DNA from: Streptomyces lasiicapitis
GTDB taxonomy: Bacteria; Actinomycetota; Actinomycetes; Streptomycetales; Streptomycetaceae
Assembly: GCF_014646335.1 (NCBI RefSeq)
Contig: NZ_BMNG01000028.1
Location: 1-64,000, forward strand
DNA: 64,000 nucleotides
Direction of reading: 5' to 3'
Under the pieces are notes generated by a model. That model did no database searches. It worked only from the letters and a program-made list of their open reading frames with translations, and had not been told where the DNA came from. Made by a program: the position numbers and the translations under genes. The stretch's first letter is position 1, and every line of letters begins with the position of its first letter. Below, piece after piece: positions 1 through 8,335 of this stretch.

Positions 1-334
1 CGTGGAGCCGGGCCTGCGCGGCGAAGCGGGGCCAGCGGGCGGTCTCCGTGAGCAGGTCGGGGACGGTCACCGGAAGACCCGTGCGGTAGCAGTCCAGGCA
101 GGGGCCTTCATCGTTCTGGAGCTGGAAGAGTTCCAGCAGGCGTACTTGTTCGTCGGAGGCGGCCATCACGCGGAGTTCGCCGTCCCGGTCCGCGAGCAGC
201 ACTCCGGCGGCGCTCGCCCCGAGCATCCCCACGCAGCGGTCGGTCAGCAGGCGCAGGAAGTCGATCAGGTCGAAGTCGGCGACCAACGTGTCCGCCAGCT
301 CGACGAAGGTCTTGGCCAGGAGTCGCTCATTCAT
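1..334 (-). CDS. GAF-domain signalling protein (5' part only)
   Basis: The reverse strand is open from an ATG at 334 (MNERLLAKTF) to the window edge, so about 111 N-terminal residues are visible. The stretch EGPCLDCYRTG, about 55 residues after the invariant-looking ASAAGV region, is the typical signature of GAF domains found in Streptomyces GAF-ANTAR transcription antiterminators. The catalytic or output part lies outside the window, so an ANTAR tail is inferred, not seen. It is the last visible gene of a leftward set that begins with the STAS gene at 2290; an 86-base gap separates it from the GAF/ANTAR gene upstream. Likely role: small-molecule or redox sensing linked to stress regulation. 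Confidence 0.8.
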   Translation of the reverse strand, partial: MNERLLAKTFVELADTLVADFDLIDFLRLLTDRCVGMLGASAAGVLLADRDGELRVMAASDEQVRLLELFQLQNDEGPCLDCYRTGLPVTVPDLLTETARWPRFAAQARLH

Positions 335-420
335 CGTCAACACCCTTTATAGAAACTAGTCCTGCCGTAACAGGGCGGGAAGTACGGCGCAGTGTGCGTT
401 CATCGGATCGAGCGGGAGAG

Positions 421-1182
421 TCAGACATCCTCGTCGGTCTGGGTTGGCTCTGCGTCGGGGGAGAAGCGGAGCCGGCGGGCCACCACGTCGGCGGCCACAA
501 GGGTGAGCCGGCGCCCGTGGGCGTAGGCGTAGGCGCGCAGACGGACGAAGGCTTCGTCGATACCGACGCCGAGCTGGATGGTGAGTATGCCGGTGGCCTG
601 GGAGATCTCCGCCCGGTACCCGCCCAAGTCCTCCGTGTGCTCTTTAGGCGCCCCGTCATCGGCCGGCCCACCTGTCTCGTCGATCCGTGCGTCGAGCAGG
701 ACCAGCGTCGCGAGATCAGCGAAAGCCAGTGCGTCGGCCAGCTCCTCCGCGCCCAATCGAACCGGGACCGGGGCGTACAGGTCCAGAACCCCGGGGCTGA
801 TCGCCCCATTCTGCAGGGGGAGCGCGAAGACCGCGCGTGCTCCGGCCTCCAGAGCCGCATCGGCGAACACCGGCCAGCAGTGCTGCAGTTCACCGGTCCG
901 CAGGTCGGGCGTCAGGATGGCCGTGCCGTGCGTGAAGGCGTCCACGCACGGCCCCTCGCCCAGGGCGAGCTGCAGCTCCTCCAGCCGTTCGCTGATGTCG
1001 TCGGTACTGCACAGCGGATGGCTCGCCGCAGTCCGGGACATGGCCGAGATCCCGGCCCCGCCGACCGGCAGCGAGGTCACCGCTGCGGTGCACACATCCA
1101 GCACGCCGACCCGGGCACCCCGTCGGGCGGCCTGCTCGGCAACCAGTACGCGGATCCGGGACGACCGGCCGTTGGGTGTCAC
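421..1182 (-). CDS. GAF and ANTAR domain regulator
   Basis: A 253-residue protein if the GTG at 1182 is used. That start overlaps the TGA of the upstream GNAT gene (GTGA), which is why it is preferred over earlier in-frame codons. The N-terminal half is a GAF domain with the LGEGPCVDAF signature and a second block PLQNGAISPGVLDLY. The last 60 residues (QATGILTIQLGVGIDEAFVRLRAYA) match the ANTAR RNA-binding fold, a three-helix domain that acts in transcription antitermination. The family couples ligand or stress sensing to readthrough of terminators. Translational coupling to GNAT and STAS genes suggests one regulatory unit. Ligand is unknown. Confidence 0.85.
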   Translation of the reverse strand: MTPNGRSSRIRVLVAEQAARRGARVGVLDVCTAAVTSLPVGGAGISAMSRTAASHPLCSTDDISERLEELQLALGEGPCVDAFTHGTAILTPDLRTGELQHCWPVFADAALEAGARAVFALPLQNGAISPGVLDLYAPVPVRLGAEELADALAFADLATLVLLDARIDETGGPADDGAPKEHTEDLGGYRAEISQATGILTIQLGVGIDEAFVRLRAYAYAHGRRLTLVAADVVARRLRFSPDAEPTQTDEDV

Positions 1183-1841
1183 CCGGGCCACCGGGTCCAG
1201 GCGTGATGGCCCAGTCCCTCCAGCCGCTCCACGGTTCGCTCTCCGAGGGGAAGCACCAGCACGCGGAACATCGTGGGCAGGCCCGGCCGCCAGATCTCTC
1301 CGATGTCCTGCCATCCCCAGGACCGGAAGGCATTCAGGGCCGGGTGATCGGCCGGATCCACCAAGGTGGTGCCGAGCGACGCCTGGTGGTCGGCGAGCAG
1401 TCGTTCCTGCAGACGTCGGGCCAGGTCCTGGTCCTGCGGATGCGGGCGGACCAGGACGTTGGTGACCGCGAAAACACCATCGGACTCAGTGAGTTGCTCG
1501 ATACTGCGCGGCAGCGCACCGTCGAAGCCGTGCCACCAGGAGCCGTCGCCGTGGACCGGGAATCCGAAGGCGCAGCCCACCAAGCCGTCCGTCTCCGCGA
1601 TCACCATGGCGAACCCCGGCCGGCGGATGTCACCGGTGAGACGGCTCAGGAACTCCTCCCGGCTGCGACTGCGGTGCTCCTCCTCGGGCCCGGTCTCACA
1701 GGAAGCCATGTACAGATCCGCCAGATCCTGGCGCATGTCCTCCGCCAGCCAGCGGTTCACCCGCCGCAGCCGCACCCCGGCCATGTCGGACGACTCGTCG
1801 CCAACGGGCGCCCGTGACGGCTCCCGCCGGGGCCAGGCCAT
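1179..1841 (-). CDS. GNAT family acetyltransferase-like protein
   Basis: 220 residues from ATG at 1841, which shares one base with the TGA of the upstream STAS gene (TGATG), so translation is probably coupled. A second candidate start is ATG at 1784 (MAGVRLRRV). The visible pattern is that of an N-acetyltransferase: an N-terminal helix region, FAMVIAETDGLVGCAFGFPV, then GVFAVTNVLVRPHPQDQDLARRLQERLL, which corresponds to the acetyl-CoA-binding beta4/alpha3 segment, and a closing NAFRSWGWQDIGE. The acetyl-CoA loop is less canonical than the usual Q/RxxGxG/A. Substrate unknown. Its position between STAS and GAF/ANTAR genes suggests a signalling or stress role, which is inference. Confidence 0.75.
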   Translation of the reverse strand: MAWPRREPSRAPVGDESSDMAGVRLRRVNRWLAEDMRQDLADLYMASCETGPEEEHRSRSREEFLSRLTGDIRRPGFAMVIAETDGLVGCAFGFPVHGDGSWWHGFDGALPRSIEQLTESDGVFAVTNVLVRPHPQDQDLARRLQERLLADHQASLGTTLVDPADHPALNAFRSWGWQDIGEIWRPGLPTMFRVLVLPLGERTVERLEGLGHHAWTRWPG

Positions 1842-2290
1842 CACAGCACACCGCCCGAAACAGCGGGGACGGCCGGAGCGAGGCGGTGCAACGTCTCGAA
1901 GCCCGCCATGGGAAGCGGGACCGGGACGGTGGTGGGGAGGACGGCAGGGAGGGAAGCCGGCCCGGGAACGGCCGGAAGCCCCATGAGCAGGAAGCCGCAA
2001 CCGGCGAGCTCGACCATCCAGGCCAGCACAGGAGGCGGGTAATGCAGGCGCAGCGTCCCGCCGGCAGCGGCGGTGCGCAGGAACGCCTGGGTGAAGGCGT
2101 TGAGGCCGCTGCAGTCGCAGAAGGTGACAGGGGTGAGGTCGACGTCGATGGTGCGCACGCCATCGTGCAGGCATCGTCCGAGGGTTGTGCGTATGAGCGG
2201 CACGGTCTCCAGGTCGATCTCGCCGGCGAGGGTGATCAGAGCCCGGGTCCTTCGGCCGTGCCGGTAGACGTTCAACTGCGGTAGGGACAT
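1841..2290 (-). CDS. STAS domain anti-anti-sigma factor-like protein
   Basis: 149 residues from ATG at 2290, preceded by GAGG eight bases upstream. Residues 15-110 show a STAS fold: LAGEIDLETVPLIRTTLGRCL, then TIDVDLTPVTFCDCSGLNAF, where the Ser-Gly-Leu after DC sits where SpoIIAA-type antagonists carry their phosphorylatable serine. Known role of the family: it binds anti-sigma kinases and frees sigma-B-type sigma factors. The C-terminal 40 residues are a proline-rich tail without known domain. It is the first gene of the leftward coupled set STAS-GNAT-GAF/ANTAR. No partner kinase or sigma gene is visible in the window. Confidence 0.88.
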   Translation of the reverse strand: MSLPQLNVYRHGRRTRALITLAGEIDLETVPLIRTTLGRCLHDGVRTIDVDLTPVTFCDCSGLNAFTQAFLRTAAAGGTLRLHYPPPVLAWMVELAGCGFLLMGLPAVPGPASLPAVLPTTVPVPLPMAGFETLHRLAPAVPAVSGGVL

Positions 2291-2743
2291 GACACCTCGT
2301 TCCAGAGACCTGCCGGGCAGAGCCATGCGTTGTGGCCGGACTCCCGGCTCCTCTGGGGGTGCTCCCGGCAAGGGCATACATGCGGTGGAGGCAGGCGAAC
2401 GGACGGTCCGGCACTCTGTCCACCGGGACAAGGAGGCCGTTCCGTTCCTCCAGGGGATGCACCGGGTGATCGGACGAAGAGGGCCCGTTCCCCGCGGTCA
2501 TCTGTGCTGAGTAACAACAGGTCCGCCGGGGTCCAGGACGTCCGTACCTCAGGGTAGCCCTCATTCCGCCCCAGCAGGCGGCCGGAAGCCGCCCGGTCTC
2601 AAGGGCTGGACGGCGGCCAGGTTCAGCGGTACCTGGACTGCATATCCGTTGCGCCACAAGGTACTTGGAGGCTGGTACGACATGCGGCGGCCGATGGTCG
2701 TCTGCGTAGGGAAGTCCGTGAACCCCCAGGGAGGTGGCTTCGC
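2291..2743. other. intergenic region between divergent stress genes
   Basis: A 453-base non-coding stretch between the leftward STAS operon and the rightward Asp23 gene. It should hold two divergent promoters. A GGGTA-containing segment near 2550 could be part of a sigma-B-type -10 element for one of them, but no confident -35 was found. Open frames here lack coding-type third-position bias and a ribosome binding site. Confidence 0.4.
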
Positions 2744-3229
2744 GTGACGGAGCCGATCAGCCAGACCCAGCCCAAGTCCCAACCCGGCGAGCCCGACGCT
2801 GCCGTCGGTGCGAGGCTGCAGACCGAAGCGAGGGCGCTGGCGGCGACCCGCGGCAAGACGACCATCGCGGACGGAGTGGTGGAGAAGATCGCCGGGATCG
2901 CCGCACGTGAGGTGTCCGGAATCTACGCCCTGGGAGGCGGGTTCAGCCGCGCCATGGGTGCGATGCGCGACCGTGTCCCCGGCGCACGCGCCAGCGCGGG
3001 ACGCGGTGTCAAGGTCGAGGTCGGCGAGAAGCAGACCGCCGTCGACCTGGAAGTGGTTGTGGAGTACGGCGTGAGCATCACCGAGGTCGCCGCGGACGTG
3101 CGCGAGAGCGTGATCGTGGCGTTGGAACGGATGACAGGTCTCGAAGTCGTCGAAGTGAACATCGCTGTCAACGACGTGCACCTGCCCGAAGAGGACACAG
3201 CAGAGACCAGCGAGGGCCGGGTGCAGTAG
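2744..3229 (+). CDS. Asp23/Gls24 family envelope stress protein
   Basis: 161 residues from a GTG at 2744 with GGGAGGTGG upstream. The core (residues 35-145) matches the Asp23/Gls24 (DUF322) family: TTIADGVVEKIAGIAAREVSG, then GVKVEVGEKQTAVDLEVVVEYG and the closing MTGLEVVEVNIAVNDVHLP. Family members are abundant, membrane-associated proteins induced by alkaline or cell-envelope stress. In Streptomyces they commonly sit beside small hydrophobic proteins, and here a 60-residue membrane protein lies convergently just downstream. The N-terminal 30 residues are polar and low complexity. Function in the genus is not established in detail. Confidence 0.93.
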   Translation: MTEPISQTQPKSQPGEPDAAVGARLQTEARALAATRGKTTIADGVVEKIAGIAAREVSGIYALGGGFSRAMGAMRDRVPGARASAGRGVKVEVGEKQTAVDLEVVVEYGVSITEVAADVRESVIVALERMTGLEVVEVNIAVNDVHLPEEDTAETSEGRVQ

Positions 3230-3356
3230 CGCCACGCTCAAGCAGGCGCGTGCGGCGGTTCGGATTCAGCGGGCGCTTCGCGCGCGGCATGGCGACAACG
3301 GTGTCCGGGTCCTCGGCCACAGGTCTGACAGACCGGTCGGAGCCCGAAGACCTGGC

Positions 3357-3539
3357 TCAGCGCCGGCGTCCGCGACCTCGAGGGGACCATCCGGCCCCCA
3401 CGCCGCCAGAGTGCACGGCGAGGAGGGCAAGCCCGACGAGCATGAGACTCGTTGGGCTGAAGACCGCCTCGGTCGACGTCTCGGTTGCGTGGATGACGAA
3501 GGCGATGACGAAGAGCACGGCCGCCACGAATGCCAGCAT
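3357..3539 (-). CDS. small two-TM hydrophobic protein
   Basis: 60 residues from ATG at 3539 with AGGAG eight bases upstream; earlier in-frame starts lack such a site. Residues 1-18 (MLAFVAAVLFVIAFVIHA) and 32-46 (SLMLVGLALLAVHSG) are hydrophobic and most likely span the membrane, separated by ETSTEAVFSPT. Very similar short proteins are widespread in Streptomyces as hypothetical membrane proteins, often near stress genes. It is convergent with the Asp23 gene (127 bases between stops). Function unknown. Confidence 0.8.
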   Translation of the reverse strand: MLAFVAAVLFVIAFVIHATETSTEAVFSPTSLMLVGLALLAVHSGGVGAGWSPRGRGRRR

Positions 3540-4053
3540 CTGTCTTCTCCTGCCGGTGAACGGCGAGCCACAGGCGACTCCGGTGGCTACGCCGACAGAC
3601 GAGTTCCCCACTCAACCCTGATCACGCGTGCGCAGCGCCAACTTACGGATGACGCGGGAAGATTACGCGCGGCTCCGGTTTCCCGTGCCGGGACTTCGCC
3701 ACCAAGAACATCAGGGGTGTCGGAGAAGCGGGCCCGGCCTCGCTGCTGCTGTTCGGCGGAGCCCTTCAGCCAATTCCGATCACCGCCTCTCGGGCGGCGC
3801 GTGACCAGATGGCTTGCTGGCGGGCGGTGAACCCCATGCGGTTCCAGTGGCAGGGGATGTGCCGTGCGAGAACCCCGCGTTTTCCGAGGCTGAATTTGCT
3901 GCTCTCCGGCGCCTCACCGCCGAATTCCTCAGATTGGGACGGGTCCGCTTCGATGCTGTGTGAGTCCGAAAGCGCGGCACGCGAACAGGGGACGTTGACA
4001 CAGTGCCCTGCCTACGTGCCCAGGACAGCACGCTTGCCCTCGGTGCCCATCCC
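3540..4053. other. gene-poor region with possible coding debris
   Basis: No intact gene recognised. Forward frame text near 3855-3962 (AEFAALRRLTAEFLRLGRVRFDAV then stop) has coding-like composition and may be the tail of a lost gene, but its family is not recognised. Together with the IS110 remnant that follows it suggests a scar of transposition. Confidence 0.35.
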
Positions 4054-4129
4054 GCGTTGCCTCAAACGCTACGCGGCCCGTGAGGTCTTCCACCTGGTCA
4101 GACAATTACAGTCAGGACCCCGCTCATAG
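4054..4129 (+). pseudogene. IS110-type transposase 3' remnant, copy 1
   Basis: The frame RCLKRYAAREVFHLVRQLQ ending at the TAG of 4127-4129 is the C-terminal tail seen in IS110-family transposases (…REI.RCLKRYxARE…). Only about 25 codons remain; nothing upstream continues the transposase. Closely similar tails occur at 4846-4904 and 9502-9618. Seen: near-identical DNA in the three places. Inferred: independent deletions or repeated insertions of one element. Confidence 0.7.
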
Positions 4130-4796
4130 GGGCTGTGACACGTGATGGTCACTGAGGCTCCTGCCGGGCAAGTGCTCGCAGGGGCTTCGGCGTTCCTCGG
4201 CGGGCGAGGTCGGGTCTCCGATCTGGCTGCGGCTCCACGAACGAGTCGAGTGCCCACAACGGGGGGAGCCTGCGCGGGGCCACCCGCAGGGGGTCGGTTC
4301 GATCTCCGGCACGTTGGCGCCCTGCCCTCGTGGCGCACGCAGCCGTGAGGTCTCACACCGGTCATGAAGCGACCTGAACGAAGTGCCAGCCAGCGTGCCG
4401 CGTATCGATCGGCCGGAGTCACATTCAGGGTGTCCCAGGGGCTGGGACTGAGCATGCTCTGTGTTTCTGGGTGGGGTTGCTGTGGCGGGCGGGAGGATGG
4501 ATGGGTGCTGTACCGGGCTCGGGGCCTGACTCCTGACATCTCTGATCAATGTGTCCCGTTGTCACAGTGCCGGCCGTGGGCTGGGGATGGTGCGTTGTCG
4601 GTGCCGGGCGGGCGGGGCGTGTCCCGACAGGGGCCTGCCGTTCGTTGTGGCGTCCTCACGATTCTGACCGCCCGACGCGGCCCAGTGCCGGCAACGCGAC
4701 GCGCCGTCGGACCACAGAGGGAATGGGTAATCCAGTTCGACCCTGTCCAGTACGCCCCCTGCTCCGCAGACCCGTCGTCGTCGCCCTGCGGGGGAG
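4130..4796. other. non-coding region between IS110 remnants
   Basis: No gene with convincing codon bias or ribosome binding site. Long open frames on both strands are compositional. The segment after about 4740 probably belongs to the 5' side of the deleted IS110 copy that follows. Confidence 0.4.
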
Positions 4797-4904
4797 GTGG
4801 TGCTGGGAGTGGATACGCAATTGGGTCAGGAAGTGGGAAGCCGTGAGGCGGCCCGGGAGGTCTTCCACCTGGTCATACAGTTACAGCCAGGACCCCGCTC
4901 GTAG
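4797..4904 (+). pseudogene. internally deleted IS110-type transposase, copy 2
   Basis: An in-frame join of the two ends of an IS110-type transposase. The start (GTG GTG at 4797) reads VVLGVDTQLGQ, matching the N-terminal VLGVDTH motif that carries the first catalytic Asp. Eight codons later it continues with REAAREVFHLVIQLQPGPRS and stop, the usual C-terminus. About 340 central codons are missing without loss of frame, so the element cannot transpose by itself. The sequence between 4740 and 4797 is probably its left flank. Confidence 0.7.
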
Positions 4905-5093
4905 GGGCTGTGATCTGACCCCAGGGTTCATGGTGGGCATGAGTGAGGAGGTTCCGGCGATCCGAGGCCCGGCGTTCGAACGGAAGATCGAGGTCCTGGG
5001 CTTGGTAAAGGTCGGCACCCCTCCCAGCAGGAAGAGGTGCCGCCCCTCGGGCTTGCTGCGCAGCAGGTTCAGGTGCCCAGTCCGCCGGTGGTT

Positions 5094-5222
5094 TCAGTGG
5101 TGGGTGTTGTACCAGATTGCCAGGGCGATGAGGCTGCTGCCGAGAGCAGTGGCGGCACCACGAGCGGCAGCGAAGACGATGGTGGTGCCGAGGCGGCGAG
5201 TGATACTTCGAGTTCGCGTCAT
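5094..5222 (-). CDS. 42-residue single-TM peptide
   Basis: From ATG at 5222 with GAGGA about twelve bases upstream. The product starts with a basic segment (MTRTRSITRRLG) followed by one hydrophobic stretch (TTIVFAAARGAATALGSSLIALAIWY) and ends THH. Such short basic-hydrophobic peptides are frequent orphans in Streptomyces accessory DNA. No family assigned. The adjoining STAND gene is divergent. It may be a genuine small membrane protein or a chance frame; composition and the ribosome site favour the former. Confidence 0.5.
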   Translation of the reverse strand: MTRTRSITRRLGTTIVFAAARGAATALGSSLIALAIWYNTHH

Positions 5223-5400
5223 GAGGGCTGGTTCCTCGTCAGATAGGCCCCGGCCGGGTGCCGGTGTTCGAGTCCCATCACAGTTCGCGGCCGCGGCGAA
5301 TTGAACGGTTTGCGGATCCGGGATGGGTGTGAGCGGTTACGCTCCTGTTCGAACCGGGTTCCGGGATTATCCGGGTCGGATCCGGGAGGGAGACAGTGCG

Positions 5401-6867
5401 ATGGTCGGCACTCCGTTTCGACCGGTGGGTACGCAGTCCAGGGTGCTGGCCGAGCTAGCGCGGTTGTGGGACCAGGCGGCGCATCGGGCCTCGGTGACGA
5501 AAGTCAGGGTCACCCAGACTGAGTTGGCCAAGCAGTCCAGGGTGCCGATCCAGACGGTGAACTCCTGGGCGAAGGGCGCGTCCACGCCCCGCGACCTCGA
5601 CCAGCTCACCGCCGTGGGACGAGTTCTTGCCGGATGGGCTGGGGAATCGGCACCCGTGGCGGCCGCGTGGGACGAGCTGAAACGCGCGGACCAGGCCGCA
5701 CCCCTGGCTGGCCGTGGAGCGGGGGCGGGTGGCGGCCGTCCGCTGGTCGAGGTGACCGATACCGGTCCCGAGCGAGCCTCGGTCGTTCCAACTGGTCAGT
5801 CTTCACCACGAAGTTCGGCCGCACCCACTTTCGGCAAGGCGGGTCAGGAAGTTGCAGCCCAGGTTCCGCTGGTCGAATTTGTCGGGCGCCGCGAGATCTT
5901 GGCCACGCTTCTGGCCACCCTGAAAAATCCGCAGATTCCGCTCATCACTATTAAGGGCATGGGGGGTATCGGGAAGACAGCGCTTGCGCAGGAAGCCGTA
6001 CGCACTCTGGCGGCTGAAAACCTCTTCAGCACCATCTTCTGGCGCAGTACCCAGACCGAGAGGTTCATTGGAGAGGGAGTAGTGCGCACCGAAGTTTCGG
6101 ACTATTCGTTCGACGCACTCATCGACGATCTGCTTCGGCACTCGCAGTTGGCCTGGAGCGCTGACGAATCCACGGCGACGAAAGAGCAGATTGTCAGGAA
6201 TTGGCTGGCCGATATCGATAACCAAGTGCTTATCGTGCTCGACAACCTGGAAACCGTGCCAGATCGTGACGCGTTGGTCGCCTCGCTGATCGAAATTCTT
6301 GGGCGAGGCAAGATTCTTATCACGAGTCGCTACTCCATCCTTCGCGAGTGCGCGTTCTCCGTGGATATTGGAGGATTGTCGCGGCAGGACGGAATCGCCT
6401 TTCTTACGAGGACTGCTGAGCACCAGAACAACGCGAACTTGATGAGCGCCGCCCCTGACACGCTGGCCCGCATCCGAGACGTGGCCGGCGGGGCGCCATT
6501 GGCAATGCAGCTGATCAGTGGACAGATGGACTACCAGCCGGTGGAACAAGTCCTTCGAGTGATCGAGGAAGCCGGATTCAATGATCTGAGTTACGCGTTC
6601 TACAGCTTCCTGTTCCGGCGGATTTGGGATGAGCTGGATGGCCCGGCCCGCAAGGTGCTGGTCGCCATGCGACATTTCGAAGGAAACCCGACTGCATCCG
6701 CGATTCAGCACACGGCAAACGTGATCGATGACGAGTTCTATCCAGCGACCGCGAGACTGGGGCAGCGATCCATGCTCGTCATGACAAGAGGCCGCGAAGC
6801 GCGGTACTCGCTGCACCCACTGACGAGGTACTTCATCAACACCGACATCGTCGCGCGGTGGGAGTGA
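5401..6867 (+). CDS. STAND (NB-ARC) NTPase with N-terminal HTH
   Basis: 488 residues from ATG at 5401, chosen because GGGAGGGAG precedes it. Residues 15-70 form a Cro/XRE-like helix-turn-helix (TQTELAKQSRVPIQTVNSWAKG). After a variable linker comes an NB-ARC module: VEFVGRREIL, Walker A GMGGIGKTALAQEA (about residues 188-201), Walker B VLIVLDNLE, sensor ILITSRYS, GGAPLAMQL, then a winged-helix segment. The protein ends shortly after, at a TGA, and the next gene, in the same frame, supplies TPR-like repeats. Third-position G+C is visibly lower than in neighbouring genes (for example 5900-6400), a sign of transfer. Known family role: signal-dependent oligomerisation switches in regulation or immunity. 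Confidence 0.88.
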   Translation: MVGTPFRPVGTQSRVLAELARLWDQAAHRASVTKVRVTQTELAKQSRVPIQTVNSWAKGASTPRDLDQLTAVGRVLAGWAGESAPVAAAWDELKRADQAAPLAGRGAGAGGGRPLVEVTDTGPERASVVPTGQSSPRSSAAPTFGKAGQEVAAQVPLVEFVGRREILATLLATLKNPQIPLITIKGMGGIGKTALAQEAVRTLAAENLFSTIFWRSTQTERFIGEGVVRTEVSDYSFDALIDDLLRHSQLAWSADESTATKEQIVRNWLADIDNQVLIVLDNLETVPDRDALVASLIEILGRGKILITSRYSILRECAFSVDIGGLSRQDGIAFLTRTAEHQNNANLMSAAPDTLARIRDVAGGAPLAMQLISGQMDYQPVEQVLRVIEEAGFNDLSYAFYSFLFRRIWDELDGPARKVLVAMRHFEGNPTASAIQHTANVIDDEFYPATARLGQRSMLVMTRGREARYSLHPLTRYFINTDIVARWE

Positions 6868-7878
6868 GTGGTGTCCCGCGCGGTCTTAGATGGACCTGAT
6901 CGCACGTTCGATAGGGAGTGCCGCATGCGGCGTATGCAGTACCTCATGCGGGAGGTGATAGCCAACGCGGGCGATAACGCCACGCTGGAAGCAGACCGAG
7001 TCGACATTATGTCGGCGTTGGCAGTTGCGCGGGAATGCTGTCAAGGCGACGACCTCGAGCAATGCTGGCTCTATGTGCGAGCGGTGGGAGCCCTGGCCAG
7101 ATTTCTGGGCTTCCGTAATGCGCTGAGCGAGCGCGTCGCTTGGGGGAAGTCCGCACTAGAGGTAGCCGAACTCGTCGGGGGCGACTCGGCGATCGCCGAA
7201 CTTTGCGCGTCAACGATAGCGTGGCCTCTGCTCCAGCTTGGTGATTACCCTGAGGCGGAGCGTTACTGTCTGGAAGGACTCAAGGCGGCCCAGCGATGCG
7301 GCGATTCACGTGTTGCGGCCCGCTGGGCTGGCAATGCCTCACGATCGCTCTCCGGCATCGCCCGGGATGCCAATGATGGTCCCAAAGCACAGCATTGGGC
7401 TGAGCAGGCAGCGATATACGGCCGCCGATGTGAGGACGAGTCGCTGACACGAGGGGCAAAGCTGGATTTCGGGTACGCGGCCCTACTGTTGGAGAATTTC
7501 GAAGAAGCGGAGTGTCTGTTTGCCGCCTTGTTGGAAGAGGAGGAACGCGGCGGCGACGAGGAGCGGATCGGGAATCGTTCGGGCGATGCTGCACTGGCGA
7601 TCATGAACCGGGCGTTGAGGTCCGATGTTGCCGCTGAGCGAACCCGACTATGCGATTTGGCCAGCGCGAATGTGGAGCGCAGTCTGCGGCTTGGTGAGGA
7701 GATCAAGCATGCTGTCCTTGTCGGCGAATGCGAGATCGCTCTGGCGACTCTGGCGCGGATCCGAGGGGATGAGGGCGAGCACCGGCGATTGATGGTCAAT
7801 GGCCGACGCCGCTTCGAGGAGCTCGGGATCCGCCGCAAGGGCCGCGCCGAGCAATTCGTCATATTTCCTAGGGGTTAG
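6868..7878 (+). CDS. TPR-type repeat protein, in frame with the STAND NTPase
   Basis: 336 residues starting at GTG GTG directly after the TGA of the NB-ARC gene and in the same frame. GGGAG just upstream, overlapping the end of the NTPase gene, could start it. The product is helical throughout, with repeated pairs such as AIAELCASTIAWPLLQLGDYPEAERYCLEGLKAAQ and LDFGYAALLLENFEEAECLF. These are tetratricopeptide-like repeats that normally form the C-terminal sensor of NB-ARC STAND proteins. Codon 7 is TTA (6886-6888), rare in Streptomyces. Two readings are possible: a two-gene operon, or one STAND protein interrupted by a stop codon. Confidence 0.82.
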   Translation: MVSRAVLDGPDRTFDRECRMRRMQYLMREVIANAGDNATLEADRVDIMSALAVARECCQGDDLEQCWLYVRAVGALARFLGFRNALSERVAWGKSALEVAELVGGDSAIAELCASTIAWPLLQLGDYPEAERYCLEGLKAAQRCGDSRVAARWAGNASRSLSGIARDANDGPKAQHWAEQAAIYGRRCEDESLTRGAKLDFGYAALLLENFEEAECLFAALLEEEERGGDEERIGNRSGDAALAIMNRALRSDVAAERTRLCDLASANVERSLRLGEEIKHAVLVGECEIALATLARIRGDEGEHRRLMVNGRRRFEELGIRRKGRAEQFVIFPRG

Positions 7879-7879
7879 C

Positions 7880-8230
7880 AGGGTTGATGGGGTCACGGCT
7901 CAATGGATCACCGGCCAGCTACGCGGCGGGTACACGGACTGGGTACAGCCCCCGGACCTGAGCGGCCTGGAAACCAACCGCGACCTGCTGCTGGTGGTCG
8001 ACTACGCCGAAACCCGGCCGCACCTCATCCGCCACGTCATCGAGCACCTGTACTCCGCCCGGCACTGCACCCGGGGCCTGCTGATCGCCCGTGCTGTCGG
8101 CCCCCCCCCGGCGCGAACACAGCCCGGGCGCCGGCTGTCCCACCCGCGACATTCTGACCAACGCCCCCTCATCGAACTCGGCCCTCTCCACCCTGGTTGG
8201 ACCAGCCATGGATTTTGGGTGCTGGGAACA
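7880..8230 (+). pseudogene. fragment of a second STAND/P-loop protein
   Basis: The frame contains WITGQLRGGYTDWVQPPDL, then RDLLLVVDYAETRPHLIRHVIEHL and LLIARAVG, a combination that in actinobacteria belongs to large ATPases with LLVVDYAETRP as Walker B. There is no Walker A upstream and no start site; the frame is spoiled after a run of nine C at 8101-8109. It lies directly after the TPR gene and probably is what remains of a larger NTPase gene lost by deletion. Confidence 0.65.
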
Positions 8231-8335
8231 TTTGTGCGCGACGGGAAAGGATTGACTGGAACTAGGCGTGCCGAGACGCTGTTGTCGAGGCTCGGCCGAT
8301 CGATGCTGCAGAGCCGGGCACTTTGGGGGGTGTGT

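Noticed and set aside
4549..5304. 251-codon plus-strand open frame
   Set aside because: Runs through an IS110 remnant and an intergenic stretch; composition not coding-like, no ribosome site.
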